A DNA stretch of 64,000 nucleotides from Ctena decussata (GCA_963989385.1 OZ022502.1:11953001-12017000); one strand, 5' to 3'. Positions 40,634 to 51,398 are shown, numbered from the stretch's first letter. The notes: generated by a model not told the origin, from the letters alone. Numbers and translations: made by a program.

Positions 40634-40860
40634 CAGGGGCCGTATTCATAAAGCCACTTAAGTCGTTGCTATGCTGTTGCTAAGGCTAAATATCTATAAA
40701 GGAGATTCCCTACAACTATGAAATTTGGTCTGGAGGAACAGTCTTTATAAGACTGCTCCTCCAGAACAAATTTCATAGTTGTAGGGAATCTCCTTCAAAG
40801 AAATTTAGCCTTAGCAACATCATAGCAACGACTTAAGTCGTTTTATGAATACGGCCCCAG
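40634..40860. mobile_element. Palindromic MITE family K, copy 1
   Basis: Ends CAGGGGCCGTATTCATAAAG and TTTATGAATACGGCCCCAG. Inward lie AAGTCGTTGCTATG and its complement, and GGAGATTCCCTACAACTATG with an exact mirror copy. The hairpin is almost perfect over 227 bp. A second copy is at 51399-51629. Confidence 0.92.
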
Positions 40861-41003
40861 GCAAGTTTGTGACTAATTGTGATCAGTTTTTTTAATCTAA
40901 TGTGCTTGATACGTTAGATTTCCGTTTACGGTTTCACCATTTTTTTTCTTCCGCAAAATGTATTGAATTAAGTAATTCAATACATAGAAAATGGTAAACG
41001 TAC

Positions 41004-41157
41004 CAAAAATGAATGATTCGGATGAAGGCTCACATTTACAATCAACGTAACTGGACCTTGTAACGAGCTGCATATAAGGGCTGTCTGATGCGAAATCTAT
41101 ATCAGCCTTTACACAGGTCGCATTTCCACTTAAACAGGCTTTGTCATAGGAACCCAT
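41004..41157 (-). CDS. Possible extracellular Cys-rich exon (exon B), affiliation unclear
   Basis: An open segment encodes DKACLSGNATCVKAD...YVDCKCEP and lies between TTTGCTCAG (acceptor at 41158) and GTACGT (donor at 41003). The Cys spacing looks extracellular. It lies between exons D and C of the putative ZP gene on the same strand, but its phases (0 in, 1 out) do not join to exon C. It could be an alternative exon, an exon of another gene, or chance. Confidence 0.35.
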
Positions 41158-41178
41158 CTGAGCAAACCAAAGGTAATA

Positions 41179-41260
41179 AGTCCACTTCGTTCCTTACGCA
41201 AGCCAAGGGTAGTAAGTTCACTTAGTTCCTTACGCACGCGTAAGGAACGAAGTGGACTAA
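41179..41260. repeat. Tandem and inverted CTTCGTTCCTTACGC motif
   Basis: AGTCCACTTCGTTCCTTACG (41179), AGTTCACTTAGTTCCTTACG (41216) and the inverted CGTAAGGAACGAAGTGGACT (41240) lie together; the last two form a 20-bp stem. Confidence 0.8.
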
Positions 41261-41317
41261 GTACCTTGGCCTGCGAAGATATAGGAACCCGCTTTACTAT
41301 ACCTGCCCAAATCCAAG

Positions 41318-41360
41318 GGAGGGAGGGGAGGGGTAGGGTAGGGTGAGGGGCAAGGGGCCG
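41318..41360 (+). other. Potential G-quadruplex
   Basis: Runs GGG, GGG, GGGG, GGGG, GGG, GGG, GGGG and GGGG are separated by 1-4 bases, well within the usual G4 rule. Confidence 0.7.
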
Positions 41361-41550
41361 ATTGTTGATGCAAATGGGGTACACTCCTAACACGCTGCGG
41401 GAATGCGCAGGCTGATCCGAGTATTCCTTGATCGTACATGGATTATGACATGTCTACTTTTTTTCTCTTAAGGTGGACGATCCCGGAAGAACTCTGTTCT
41501 TCCTTGTTTAAAAAAACGAAACAGAGTTATTGTTCATCATCAAATCGACT

Positions 41551-41963
41551 AAGGGCGCGTTTACACGACCAAAGTTTCTATGACAAAGTAGGTTTGTCAC
41601 AGAAAAATTTGCTCGTGTAAATGCCAAAATATGACAATGTTTCTTTGACAAGTTACTTCGATAAATTAAATTTGTCCGTGTGAACGGAGAACTTTGCTAA
41701 AGATTATGTAACAAAGAACATTGCTACAAGCGTGGAAAATGTGACGAAGATTTTGTTTCATCGCTGCAGGTAACTTTGACGAATAATATTTGGTCGTGTG
41801 AAGACTGCAGCAAATATTTCATTGCCAAAGCTTATGTGACAAAGATTCTATGGCACATTTTCTTTAACAAATAATTTGCTCCGTGTAAACGCAAAATGTT
41901 TGTCATACTTTCTTTGTTAAAGTTTCTGTGACATAGAAACTTTGCTCGTGTAAACGCGCCCTT
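41551..41963. mobile_element. Palindromic MITE with AAGGGCGCGTTTACACGA termini
   Basis: The ends AAGGGCGCGTTTACACGA and CTCGTGTAAACGCGCCCTT are inverted; ACT flanks both sides (41548-41550, 41964-41966), a possible 3-bp target duplication. Between them, TATGACAAAG / CTTTGTCATA-type motifs and CGTGTRAA recur about every 40-60 bp in both arms. A 3-bp duplication would suit a PIF/Harbinger-type origin, by inference. Confidence 0.85.
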
Positions 41964-42164
41964 ACTGTGGAGTATATACAGTTATAATACACACTAACAA
42001 TATCTACCGTAAAGATCCTAAGTTTTCGGGCACATAGGTCTGTACAAACAGTGGAAACTGAGATCAGACTGTTCCTTAGGTCCATCTTTCATGTAAGACC
42101 ATCACGAAAAGAGGGTTGGTGGGTGGGCAATGTACAGATAGATCTACTACATAATTAAAAATAG

Positions 42165-43035
42165 TGCCCCTTAGCGCAGCGGCAATAGTGCTACTTCAGA
42201 AGACATCCCGTTATAGTAGCGTAGCGGCAATAGCGCTACTTCAGAAAGCATTCCCTTAAAGTAGCACAGCGGCTATAGCGCTACTACAGAAGACAGCCCT
42301 TTTTAGTAGCGCAGCGGCAATAGCGCTACTTCAGAAAACACCCCCTTATAGTAGCAAAGCGGCAATAGCGCCACTTTGGAAGACATTCCCTTATAGTAGC
42401 GCAGCGGCATTAGCGCTACAACAGAAGACAGTCCCTTTTAGTAGCGCAGCGGCAATAGCGCTAGTACAGAAGACATCCCCTTATAGTAGCGCAGCGGCAA
42501 TAGCGCCACTTTGCAAGACATTCCCTTATAGTAGCGCTGCGGCATTAGCGCTACTACAAAAGACAGCCCCTTTTAGTAGCGCAGCGGCAATAGCGCTAGT
42601 AGCGCTGCGGCATTAGCGCTACTACACAAGACAGCCCCTTTTAGTAGCGCAGCGGCAATAGCGCTACTTCAGAAAACACCCCCTTATAGTAGCGCAGCGG
42701 CAATAGCGCCACTTTGGAAGACATTCCCTTAAGTAGCACAGCGGCATTAGCGCTACTACAGAAGACAGTCCCTTTAGTAGCTCAGCGGCAATAGCGCTAG
42801 TACAGAAGACATCCCCTTATAGTAGCGCAGCGGCAATAGCGCAACTTTGGAAGACATTCCCTTATAGTAGCGCTGCGGCATTAGCGCTACTACAAAAGAC
42901 AACTCCTTTTAGTAGCGCAGCGGCAATAGCGCTAGTAGCGCTGCGGCATTAGGGCTACTACAGAAGACAGCCCCTTTTAGTAGCACAGCAGCAATAGCGC
43001 TAGTACAGAAGACATCCCCTTTAATAAAGCAGTGG
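42165..43035 (-). repeat. 45-bp hairpin satellite, array 1 (about 19 units)
   Basis: AGTAGCGCAGCGGCAATAGC recurs at 45-bp spacing. Within each unit AGTAGCGC and GCGCTACT can pair across a 10-nt loop. Two shortened junctions (near 42600 and 42935) show unit slippage. Orientation is opposite to the array at 43745. Confidence 0.95.
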
Positions 43036-43079
43036 AACTGTGCTACTTTAAAAGTCATCACCTTTCAGTAGCTCAACAT

Positions 43080-43740
43080 TTTATTCATCCCTGTGTCTTC
43101 AGTCATAACTCAGTTGACATGCCAAAATTCAAAATTTATGTTATCTTTATGTTTATACTTAAGACTTTTTTGATCTGACATTATTAGACCAACTCCCTAC
43201 AGGGTCAGTGCAACCAGGTGGAACCAAGTTGATCCTGGGAACTGGAAAGGGTCACAAGCAATGCCCAGGTTGAGCTGAACCAGGCATATTGTCACCTTAA
43301 TAAATGGCCTGTGAATGTCACAACAATGCTTATTCAGTGTTACTGCAACTTAATTCCTGGAAGCAATGAATCCAAAGCTACCTGACACAAGACAACCATT
43401 TGCAACAAAATTCTTATGCAAGGGCCCGAAGGGCCCGGGATCGCAGGGCCAAAGGCCCCTGGGTCAAGGCTATCTTGGCGGATCTGTTCATTACTGAGCC
43501 ATCTTGGCGGTGGCCCCTACTCGGATTCTTTTCAATTGTAGCACTGCTTACTATCAAGCATGATCGAATCAGCTCTTTACTGATGACACCGGACACTAGA
43601 CAAGCATCATGGCCGAAGGCCGCTGGGACAAAGCTCCCTACAGGGTCAGTGCACCAGATGGAGTCAAGTTGATCCTGGGAACTGGAAAGGGTCACAAACA
43701 GTGCCCAGGTTGAGCTTTAAGCACAAAGTTACCTTATAGT
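43080..43740 (+). repeat. Spacer between satellite arrays, with a 110-bp direct duplication
   Basis: CCCTACAGGGTCAGTGCA...GTTGATCCTGGGAACTGG...TGCCCAGGTTGAGCT occurs at about 43192-43300 and again at 43623-43720. Between the copies is GC-rich DNA with a pair of overlapping 90-codon open frames that I do not consider genes. Confidence 0.8.
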
Positions 43741-43744
43741 TACC

Positions 43745-45735
43745 ATCTACTAAAGGGAGAAGCTTTCTTAAGTGGTGCTAATGCCCTTGCGCTACTAGAG
43801 GGTGAAGTCTCCTGAAGTGGCGCTAATGCCGCTGCGCTTCTACAGGGTGGAGTCTTCTTAAGTGGCGCTAATGCCGCTGCGCTACTAGAGGGTGACGTCT
43901 CCTGAAGGAGCGCTAATGCAGCTGCGCTTCTGCAGGGTGAAGTCTTCTTAAGTGGCGCTAATGCCGCTGCACTACTAGAGGGTGACGTCTCCTGAAGGAG
44001 CGCTAATGCCGCTGCGCTTCTACAGGGGCAAGTCTTCTTAAGTGGCGCTAATGCCGCTGCGCTACTAGAAGGTGAGGTCTCCTGAAGGAGCGCTAATGCC
44101 GCTGCGCTTCTACAGGGGGAAGTTTTCTTAAGTGGCGCTAATGCCGCTGCGCTACTAGAGGGTGAAGTCTCCTGAAGTGGCCCTAATGCCGCTGTGCTTC
44201 TACAGGGGGAAGTTTTCTTAAGCGGCGCTAATGCCGCTGCGCTACTAGAGGGTGAAGTCTCCTGAAGTGGCGCTAATGCCGCTGCGCTTCTACAGGGGCA
44301 AGTCTTCTTAAGTGGTGCTAATGCCGCTGCGCTACTAGAGGGTGAAGTCTCCTGAAGGAGCGCTAATGCCGCTGCGCTTCTACAGGGGCAAGTCTTCTTA
44401 AGTGGCGCTAATGCCGCTGCGCTACTAGAGGGTGAGGTCTCCTGAAGGAGCGCTAATGCCGCTGCGCTTCTACAGGGGCAAGTTTTCTTAAGTGGCGCTA
44501 ATGCCGCTGCGCTACTAGAGGGTGAAGTCTCCTGAAGTGGTGCTAATGCCGCTGCGCTTCTACAGGGGCAAGTCTTCTTAAGTGGCGCTAATGCCGCTGC
44601 GCTACTAGAGGGTGAAGTCTTCTGAAGTGGCGCTAATGCTGCTGCGCTTCTACAGGGGGAAGTTTTCTTAAGTGGCGCTAATGCCGCTGCATTACTAGAG
44701 GGTGACGTCTCCTGAAGAAGCGCTAATGCCGCTGCGCTTCTACAGGGGCAAGTCTTTTTAAGTGGCGCTAATGCCGCTGGGCTACTAGAGGGTGAGGTCT
44801 CCTGAAGGAGCGCTAATGCCGCTGCGCTTCAACAGGGTGAAGTCTTCTTAAGTGGCGCTATTGCCGCTGCGCTACTAGAGGGTGAGGTCTCCTGAAGGAG
44901 CGCTAATGCCGCTGCGCTTCTACAGAGGGAAGTTTTCTTAAGTGGCGCTAATGTCGCTGCGCTACTAGAGGGTGAAGTCTCCTGAAGGAGCGCTAATACC
45001 GCTGCGCTTCTACAGGGGCAAGTCATCTTAAGTGGCACTAATGCCGCTGCGCTACTAGAGGGTGAAGTCTCCTGAAGTGGCGCTAATGCCGCTGCGCTTC
45101 TACAGGGGGAAGTTTTCTTAAGTGGCGCTAATGCCGCTGCGCTACTAGAGGGTGAAGTCTCCTGAGGTGGCGCTAATGCCGCTGGGCTTCTTAAGTGGCG
45201 CTCATGCCGCTGCGCTTCTAGAGGGTGAAGTCTCCTGAAGTGGCGCTAATGCCGCTGCGCTTCTAAGGGGCGAAGTTTTCATAAGTGGCGCTAATGCCGC
45301 TGCGCTACTAGAGGGTGAAGTCTCCTGAAGTGGCGCTAATGCCGCTGCACTTCTACAGGGCGAAGTTTTCTTAAGTGGCGCTAATGCCGCTGCGCTACTA
45401 GAGGGTGAGGTCTCCTGAAGTGCCGCTAATGCCGCTGCGCTTCTACAGGGTGGAGTCTTCTTAAGTGGCGCTAATGCCGCTGCGCTACTAGAGGGTGAAG
45501 TCTCCAGAAGTGGCGCTAATGCCGCTGCGCTTCTACAGGGTGAAGTCTTCTTAAGTGGCGCTAATGCCGCTGCGCTACTAGAGGGTGACGTCTCCTGAAG
45601 TGGCGCTTATGCTGCTGCGCTTCTACAGGGTGAAGTTTTCTTAAGTGGCGCTAATGCCGCTGCGCTACTAGAGGGTGAAGTCTCCTGAAGTGGCGCTAAT
45701 GCCGGTGCGCTTCTACAGTGGGAAGTGGCGCTAAT
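43745..45735 (+). repeat. 45-bp hairpin satellite, array 2 (about 44 units in 90-bp dimers)
   Basis: AGTGGCGCTAATGCCGCTGC recurs every 45 bp. Two unit types alternate: one continues CTACTAGAGGGTGAAG, the other CTTCTACAGGGGCAAG. This gives a 90-bp (30-codon) dimer. Short serine/alanine/leucine-rich frames arise because 45 is a multiple of three; they are interrupted by frequent indels and stops. Confidence 0.95.
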
Positions 45736-46160
45736 GCCGGTGCGCTTCTACAGTGGGAAGTCTTCATTGCCACAGCACTGTAGGTCCAGTGTTCTATTGG
45801 CGCTATCAGCGCAGCGCAACTAGTAGTTTCTGTGTTTACTGACAGCGCTAATGTCGCAGCGCATCTAGTAAATAGGTCCAGTGTGTCTATTGGCGCTATC
45901 AGCGCAGCAGTCAGTGGGTAAGTTCTGTGTTTTCTAAAGGCGCAGTTGCCGCAGCTCAGTCAGTGGGTAAGTTCTGTCTTTTTTATTGGCGCTGTTTCCG
46001 CAGAGCAGTCAGAGAGTTAGTTCTGTGTTTTCTTATAATGCCGCTGCTGCAGCCCAGTCAGAGGGTAAGTTCTGAGTTTTCTAAAGGATCTGTTGCTGCA
46101 ACCCAGTCAGTGGATAAGTTCATAGTAATGGCTCTGTTGCCCCAGCGCAGTAGTAGGTGT
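45736..46160 (+). repeat. Degenerate edge of the 45-bp satellite
   Basis: Diverged units such as GGCGCTATCAGCGCAGCGC and CAGTCAGTGGGTAAGTTCTG are spaced about 60 bp apart and fade towards 46160. Confidence 0.8.
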
Positions 46161-46946
46161 GTTTCCTGGTATGGATCCTACATGGTAACTTTGAGCTGAA
46201 ATTTCGTGATGGCTTACATGAAAGAATAACCGTTCCTTAGGATCCAGAATGATCAAGATCTTCAAAGTTTCCATTCCATCTGCGCATTTTTGTCGACATT
46301 ACTCTATGGAAGAACCGAATAACAGGAAAATAAATAATAGGGCAAGGACCGGCTGTGCTTGCAGCAGGTGCAGAATTTGGGCAGTCTGTTTTGGGGATAT
46401 TTTGAACTTAAACATTGTTTTTCTAGGAAACGAAACGGTAAAATGTTTGTTTTTTGTTTTATTCTTTAACATACGATGTAAGTTTTACTAAAATAATATG
46501 CATAAGCATGCCCCATCGATTGATGATATTTTTCATGACGTTTTTCATGAAATTCAATTTTCTTGCATTTTTTCAAAGAATGTAAAAATATACTTATTAA
46601 CAAGAAAACTGCAATTTTTTGTTATCAGTTTGTTTCAAATATCCTATATTACATATTATATGATTTGCTGAAATGAAAGTGCATTCATGTGCTAGAGATA
46701 TGAATTTTAATGGAAAATGTGTGAAAAAAGTATGTAGAAATACAAAATATTAATTTTTAGGAAAATATAACGGTGAAAATTGTTTTTTTCTTACCCAAAT
46801 GTTTTATAGCTCTTTGGGTTATTTAGACGGTATAATGGTTTGAATGCCCCGCCAATATTTCTATTCAGTATTCGTCTACCTTAACAACCCATATTAGAAC
46901 CACCCTTCTCTCTCCAATCCCAACTTCCTATGGAGTCAAACTTTAC
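46161..46946. other. AT-rich intronic or intergenic DNA
   Basis: A fragment near 46335-46392 (GGGCAAGG...CTGTGCTTGCAGCAGG) resembles the 5' part of SINE family S4. Otherwise no gene or repeat recognised. Confidence 0.45.
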
Positions 46947-47115
46947 CCATAAGCACCCCTCCTCCATTTCCGGACCACATATCTTGATGGTACACTCTAT
47001 AGTGATGAACTTCGAGTTGTAGAAATGGAAAACGTAAAAATCCATCACATACATTTTGACGCCATCAAACACTGCCTCTGTGTTGTACAGAATCAGACTG
47101 GGCTCGACGCTGCAT
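46947..47115 (-). CDS. Putative ZP-domain gene, exon D (C-terminal half of ZP domain)
   Basis: A 56-codon segment lies between a good acceptor (TTTCTTGCAG, 47116) and a donor GTAAAG (46946). It reads CSVEPSLILYNTEAV...YVMDFYVFHFYNSKF...IECTIKICGPEMEEGCLW. The pattern of an aromatic F-x-F block, then I-x-C-x-I-x-x-C and a further Cys, is that of the ZP-C subdomain. It needs a 2-nt overhang from the exon before and ends in phase 0, which matches exon C. Exon E ends in phase 1, so at least one exon between 47.1 and 52.2 kb is missing from this model. ZP proteins are secreted or membrane-bound polymerising matrix proteins. Confidence 0.72.
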
Positions 47116-47306
47116 CTGCAAGAAATAGCATGCGAAATGTTAGAGCTTTTTTCAATAGGTTCCACATAGGGCCTGGGAAAATTATTCTTACTTCACCAAA
47201 TGCCCATTCTCCATATGCCCTACTATTAGAACAGCCTTGGTGACCTGTTAATGAGATCTACGACATAGCATAGGCCAATTATGATAAAAAATCATTGAAT
47301 CATATT

Positions 47307-48675
47307 ACAGTGGGCTCGACAGTATCGGATCAAGTTCAATGAAAATCCTGTTTTGTTGTATGTGAATGCTAAAATTATGTATGTTAGGAGACATGACAAT
47401 TGCAAAATATCCCTTCTATCTGTCCATGTCAAAATATTAATGAAATTTACCCTTAAAAGGGCAGATAATCTATCTAGAGTTACAGAAGGGTCTTACGACA
47501 GTTACGAATCAGGTACGACAGTATCGGATCATATGGTATTATTTTATAGAAGAGCTCCTGCCAAACATCTCCGCTTCAATAATTTGGCTACATCAACCGT
47601 TGGACCTTTTATAGTCTCAGAGAAAACTTTTACGGCCTTCCAACGATATTTATCAAATGATCCTTCAACAGCAACTGTTATGGCTGATAGCTGAATGTAT
47701 ACAAATGTACAAGCATGTCAATAAATCCTAACGCAGTCGTCCCCTGCGATGATCCGATACAGCACGGAACTACCAAAACAGTAAAGACCATAATCTGCCT
47801 TTGCAAAGTGTAGACCCTGATGAGACCGTAGCGTCTGATCAGGATCAACAAATTTATGGTGATTTTCCGCCTTAACATTGATATTTCAATGATATTTCAA
47901 TGCAAACAGAGATGAACACTGCATGGTCCTTCAACGAGTTCTGCGACATTAATCTGAGTCTACACAGTGTAAAAATGTCAATCTGATGAACGTCAGTAAT
48001 AATTGGTTCATAAACATGCGAGCTGATCTCGAATGTATCTTCAGAATGAGTTGTGCTACGCATAACCTGTCATATCGTACGCTAGTGTGTGGGGCGTGGG
48101 GTGGGGGACATTTTACGAAAAAGATGTAGTGTAATTTTTATATCAATCGTCTCTGAAAGTAGACACAACAGTAATTCTGGTGGTAGTTGAATTATGACTT
48201 GCTTTTAGTATCTAATCACGCATCCAAAAAAAAGTTTTCCAGCTGATGCCTGTATTTCAGTTTAAATTATATAATGATCCGTTACTTTCGCACATCGGTG
48301 TCCCAATTTTCAAGTCTATAGTTTTATAAAATACTGGGAGGTCACAAAAATAATGACTGTCAGCAATTTTACTGATACCAGGACAAAGTAGAATTGGTTT
48401 CAATTGCCTAATGATAAAATAGTTTAAATTTGGGGCTAACAAGCAACAGACAAAGTGCAAGCGCCGCTGAAGAGGGACCAAGCTTTTCAACAACTCTGAT
48501 TTGTTTCACAGCCGCACATTTCGATCGATTTTTTCACCGTGCACTTTATCATTTGTCTTACTTGATGACTAATATAATGTTCAAAACATTTACTTCATTT
48601 GTGAGAAAAACGGGTGATAACTTACGAAGGATCCGGTATTGTCGATGATCCGATACTGTCGAGCCGACTATATCT
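47307..48675. mobile_element. 1.4-kb element with GGCTCGACAGTATCGGATCA terminal inverted repeats
   Basis: The left end GTGGGCTCGACAGTATCGG (about 47311) is inverted at the right end (CCGATACTGTCGAGCCGAC, about 48650-48669). Two further copies of GACAGTATCGGATCAT lie inside: direct near 47518, inverted near 47745. A 113-codon frame at 47353-47694 shows no recognised transposase. TA at the ends would suit a Tc1/mariner-like origin. A fragment of MITE H lies at 47805-47850. Confidence 0.65.
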
Positions 48676-48703
48676 GTAGGTCTTTGTCGTCTTTCAGAGG
48701 TTT

Positions 48704-48923
48704 TTACCCCTTTTTTGGCCAGTGGACTAGCACGTCCTTATAATTGGACGAGACTATTCCTAGTTTTAGAGGTTTGTGGCAAATGATTTCAGTTTATTGC
48801 ACTTTGTATAGAAAATCATGTAAGCAAACGGTGTTGACCCTGATCAGACGCCGCGTTCTGTTGCGTCTGAATTGGGTCTACATTGGTTGCATTTGTGCCT
48901 ATTTCCAGTCTAAAACTAGTTAA
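48704..48923. mobile_element. MITE family H, copy 2
   Basis: Matches 26697-26935: CCCTTTTTTGGCCAGTGGAC, TGACCCTGATCAGACGCCG, then CCAGTCTAAAACTAGTTAA. The termini are more worn. Confidence 0.75.
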
Positions 48924-48958
48924 TAAATGCTTGGCTCAGAATATTGGTGTTTCATTTC

Positions 48959-48960
<2 letters not shown>

Positions 48961-48989
<29 letters not shown>
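48961..48989. repeat. Poly(T) run
   Basis: 29 consecutive T. Confidence 0.97.
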
Positions 48990-49203
48990 GGTACGCTGAT
49001 TCCTGTTCAATGCAGTATACAAGAGAATTCAGTTACGCACTGAGCGCATAGAAAGTGGCTACTTAAGCAGGAAAGTAGGTTTCAAAAACGTTTCATAGTT
49101 TAAAATGATCATTTAGTTCATCACTGTTCATTTACAAGCTAGGGCGTGTTTGGTTCGAGCGTAGGTGATGTGAAACTTTCGGCAGTGGGGTTGGGGCGTT
49201 CTC

Positions 49204-49374
49204 ACGGCCGCTTATCTCCGTCAGCACAACACCGTGTTGTGTATAGGAAAATGTGCAGGAGATTTCCGGTGGTTCTGCAGGCGATTCGAAAATAAAGGTC
49301 ACGAAAGGTAGGTGTCTCGATTTAAAAGGGATATATTCTTTTCCAGCGTAAAACAAAAGAAAAGGAAAATGTCA
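49204..49374 (-). repeat. 171-bp inverted duplication, left copy
   Basis: Pairs with 50612-50782 on the opposite strand; 170 of 171 positions agree. Read on the - strand it keeps one frame open throughout (KEYIPFKSRHLPFVTF, SPAEPPEISCTFSYTQHGVV). The frame extends to 49132-49356. It is not recognised as a known domain. Confidence 0.95.
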
Positions 49375-49974
49375 TGCAACCCTTCAATCGTTTTTCTATG
49401 AATACGAGTCTTGATCGAAGCCAGATTCTCAGTTATACAACAGATTTCCATTTTTTCCCGGAGCGAGCTCATGGAAGTGGCCGTTTTGTTGACATGCAAA
49501 CATTTCAAATTTGCATTTCTGAAGTCGCCGAGTATTTATGTTTTCATCTATCACCTGTATATTAAAGGTCTCTCATATAAGTACCAGTTACGAGCCTAAA
49601 CAGAATTTGCTACCTTCCTTCAGCCCAGATAATGAAAGTTGTTGTGGAATTCGTGATCCAGGAGATCGGTGGTGCTGAAGGCGATAGGTGGCGGTGCAGG
49701 AGATTGTTTTATGTTGTGCCACCAATGACCGTTTTTAACTGTTTTATAACGTAAATAATGTAGTAGCACGGCATGATACAGATTCGCACAGCTTTCAGAT
49801 TCGTACACTTGGCTGTACAATGCCTCTGCTGCATTAAGCATGCTAATTAAAATGAAAATAACGACTCCAGCAATCAGGGGATTGAATTATCAGTCAATCA
49901 TTTGCACTGCAAAGCTTCTGTTAGAACCAAATAGTAGCTTTTACTATGCTCGGCCTCATTTCATATGACTTGCA
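49375..49974. other. Unassigned DNA between the inverted arms
   Basis: Contains short open frames on both strands (for example - strand 49841-49620, with SPAPPPIAFSTTDLL, which loosely echoes the SPAEPP segment of the arm). No splice-supported exon could be chosen. Confidence 0.35.
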
Positions 49975-50155
49975 ATTTCACGTCCTTTCTCAACAGCGTT
50001 TCAATCATATCAGGACGATGGGACCGTGATAATGAAAAGCTGTGTCCAATGGAACCCCGTTTACGGTTGCAAAGATTTTCGCCACAAGCGGGGCTCGAAC
50101 CCGAGACCGCTAGATCAGTAGGCCAGCCCATAATCCAATGAGCTACAGGGACACC
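49975..50155 (-). mobile_element. SINE family S1, copy 3 (best preserved)
   Basis: The - strand head CCCTGTAGCTCATTGGATTA (A box) and CGGGTTCGAGCCCCGCTTG (B box) is followed by CCGTAAACGGGGTTCC and, at the far end, GAGAAAGGACGTGAAAT. It lies between the arms of the 171-bp inverted duplication. Confidence 0.78.
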
Positions 50156-50611
50156 GCCTCATAAAGCCAGTATCAATTATTACTGGAAAAATTAGTTTAT
50201 ACTTGTTAATGCCAATCTGAGTCTACTAATACATCCATTTCCATCTGATATTTTTCATTTTAATATATTTTACTGATTTTAAACAGTGTAGACCTGGATC
50301 TGCGGCGTCAGATCTGGGCGCCCCTGGTTGCCAATGTCCCTTTATATCAGACGTTCGGCATTAATGGGTTTAGCTAATTTTAAAACTCGTCCACCATAAA
50401 CTGTGAGAAAACACTGATCGCACTTTAAGCCGATAATTTCAGCTGCCATAAGTTATCTGATATACCATAAAGGTATGTTTATTCTACTAGCGCTTAGTAG
50501 CGACATCGATAATCCCCTAGATCAGTGGTAAGGGAAATAATCCAATTGACAATGCCGTACAGGTAAACAGGAACGATTACTCGTCCAAAACCCCGTAGAA
50601 TGTTCAACATG

Positions 50612-50782
50612 TGACATTTTCCTTTTCTTTTGTTTTACGCTGGAAAAGAATATATCCCTTTTAAACCGAGACACCTACCTTTCGTGACCTTTATTTTCGA
50701 ATCGCCTGCAGAACCACCGGAAATCTCCTGCACATTTTCCTATACACAACACGGTGTTGTGCTGACGGAGATAAGCGGCCGT
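50612..50782 (+). repeat. 171-bp inverted duplication, right copy
   Basis: The inverted partner of 49204-49374. The one difference changes Ser to Pro in the shared open frame; flanking sequence diverges at once on both sides. Confidence 0.95.
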
Positions 50783-50825
50783 GGTTCTGCTTGAAATGAG
50801 TAGCGTAAGGGACTACTGTGCACGC

Positions 50826-50980
50826 AGTAGGTGCGGGTGGGCTGTTTAGATATTTTTCTCTCTCTCGGCTGTCCTATCTCTCTGTTCTTTCTCCCTGTCT
50901 CTAGGAGACGGCTCTATATAGACTCACATATTGTCTCAAAGGCCCATTCAACCCAAAACCAACCAACCAACAAATCAGCA
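50826..50980 (+). mobile_element. SINE family S4, copy 1
   Basis: A CT-rich segment, TCTCTAGGAGACGGCTC, ATAGACTCACATATTGTCTC, GGCCCATTCAACCCAAAAC and an (AACC)n tail. The tail block resembles GGNCGTTAAACCC of families S2 and S3. Confidence 0.75.
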
Positions 50981-51074
50981 AGCCATTTCAAGCTTTACAG
51001 GCACTCGAAAAGCCGATTCAAACTGCATAACTATATAGTTCTCTAAAGAGTTGTAGGAACGAACCGGGCAATTT

Positions 51075-51077
<3 letters not shown>

Positions 51078-51105
<28 letters not shown>
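51078..51105. repeat. Poly(A) run
   Basis: About 28 consecutive A, followed by CTCGAC. No retroposed gene was recognised upstream. Confidence 0.95.
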
Positions 51106-51108
<3 letters not shown>

Positions 51109-51398
51109 GACATTAATTTTCCGCAATCGAGGTAAATACAAAATTGCTTAATTATGGTTTCGGCTGATGCGGCGGCAATCAGCATGTTACAAGATAACGG
51201 CTGTATGTGGACTCGCATGGACAGAAATCATCATCAGGGGAAAGAATTCTATTTAATACAGTAAAGGCAACTAACCCGCGACTGTACAGAGCCATCTTGG
51301 TACTGCTAGTTGTTGTCAGTCCGGAGTAGGCGTCACACTTCACCGGATACAGGTAAAACTCATCTGAATATAGTACAAAAATAAATTCTAAGTATATC

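Noticed and set aside
43400..43695. Overlapping 90-codon ORFs in the satellite spacer
   Set aside because: They overlap on opposite strands in GC-rich DNA and show no domain or splice context.
44829..45038. Ser/Ala/Leu-rich ORF in the 45-bp satellite
   Set aside because: The 90-bp dimer is a multiple of three and opens frames on both strands, but unit variants introduce stops and shifts and there is no start or splice context.
47116..47250. Extra ZP exon just upstream of exon D
   Set aside because: A possible GTAAGA donor and TAACAG acceptor exist, but the implied intron is only 76 nt, the start phase does not fit exon E and the residues do not resemble ZP.
51060..51110. Processed pseudogene tail
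   Set aside because: The poly(A) run has no recognisable coding sequence upstream on either strand.
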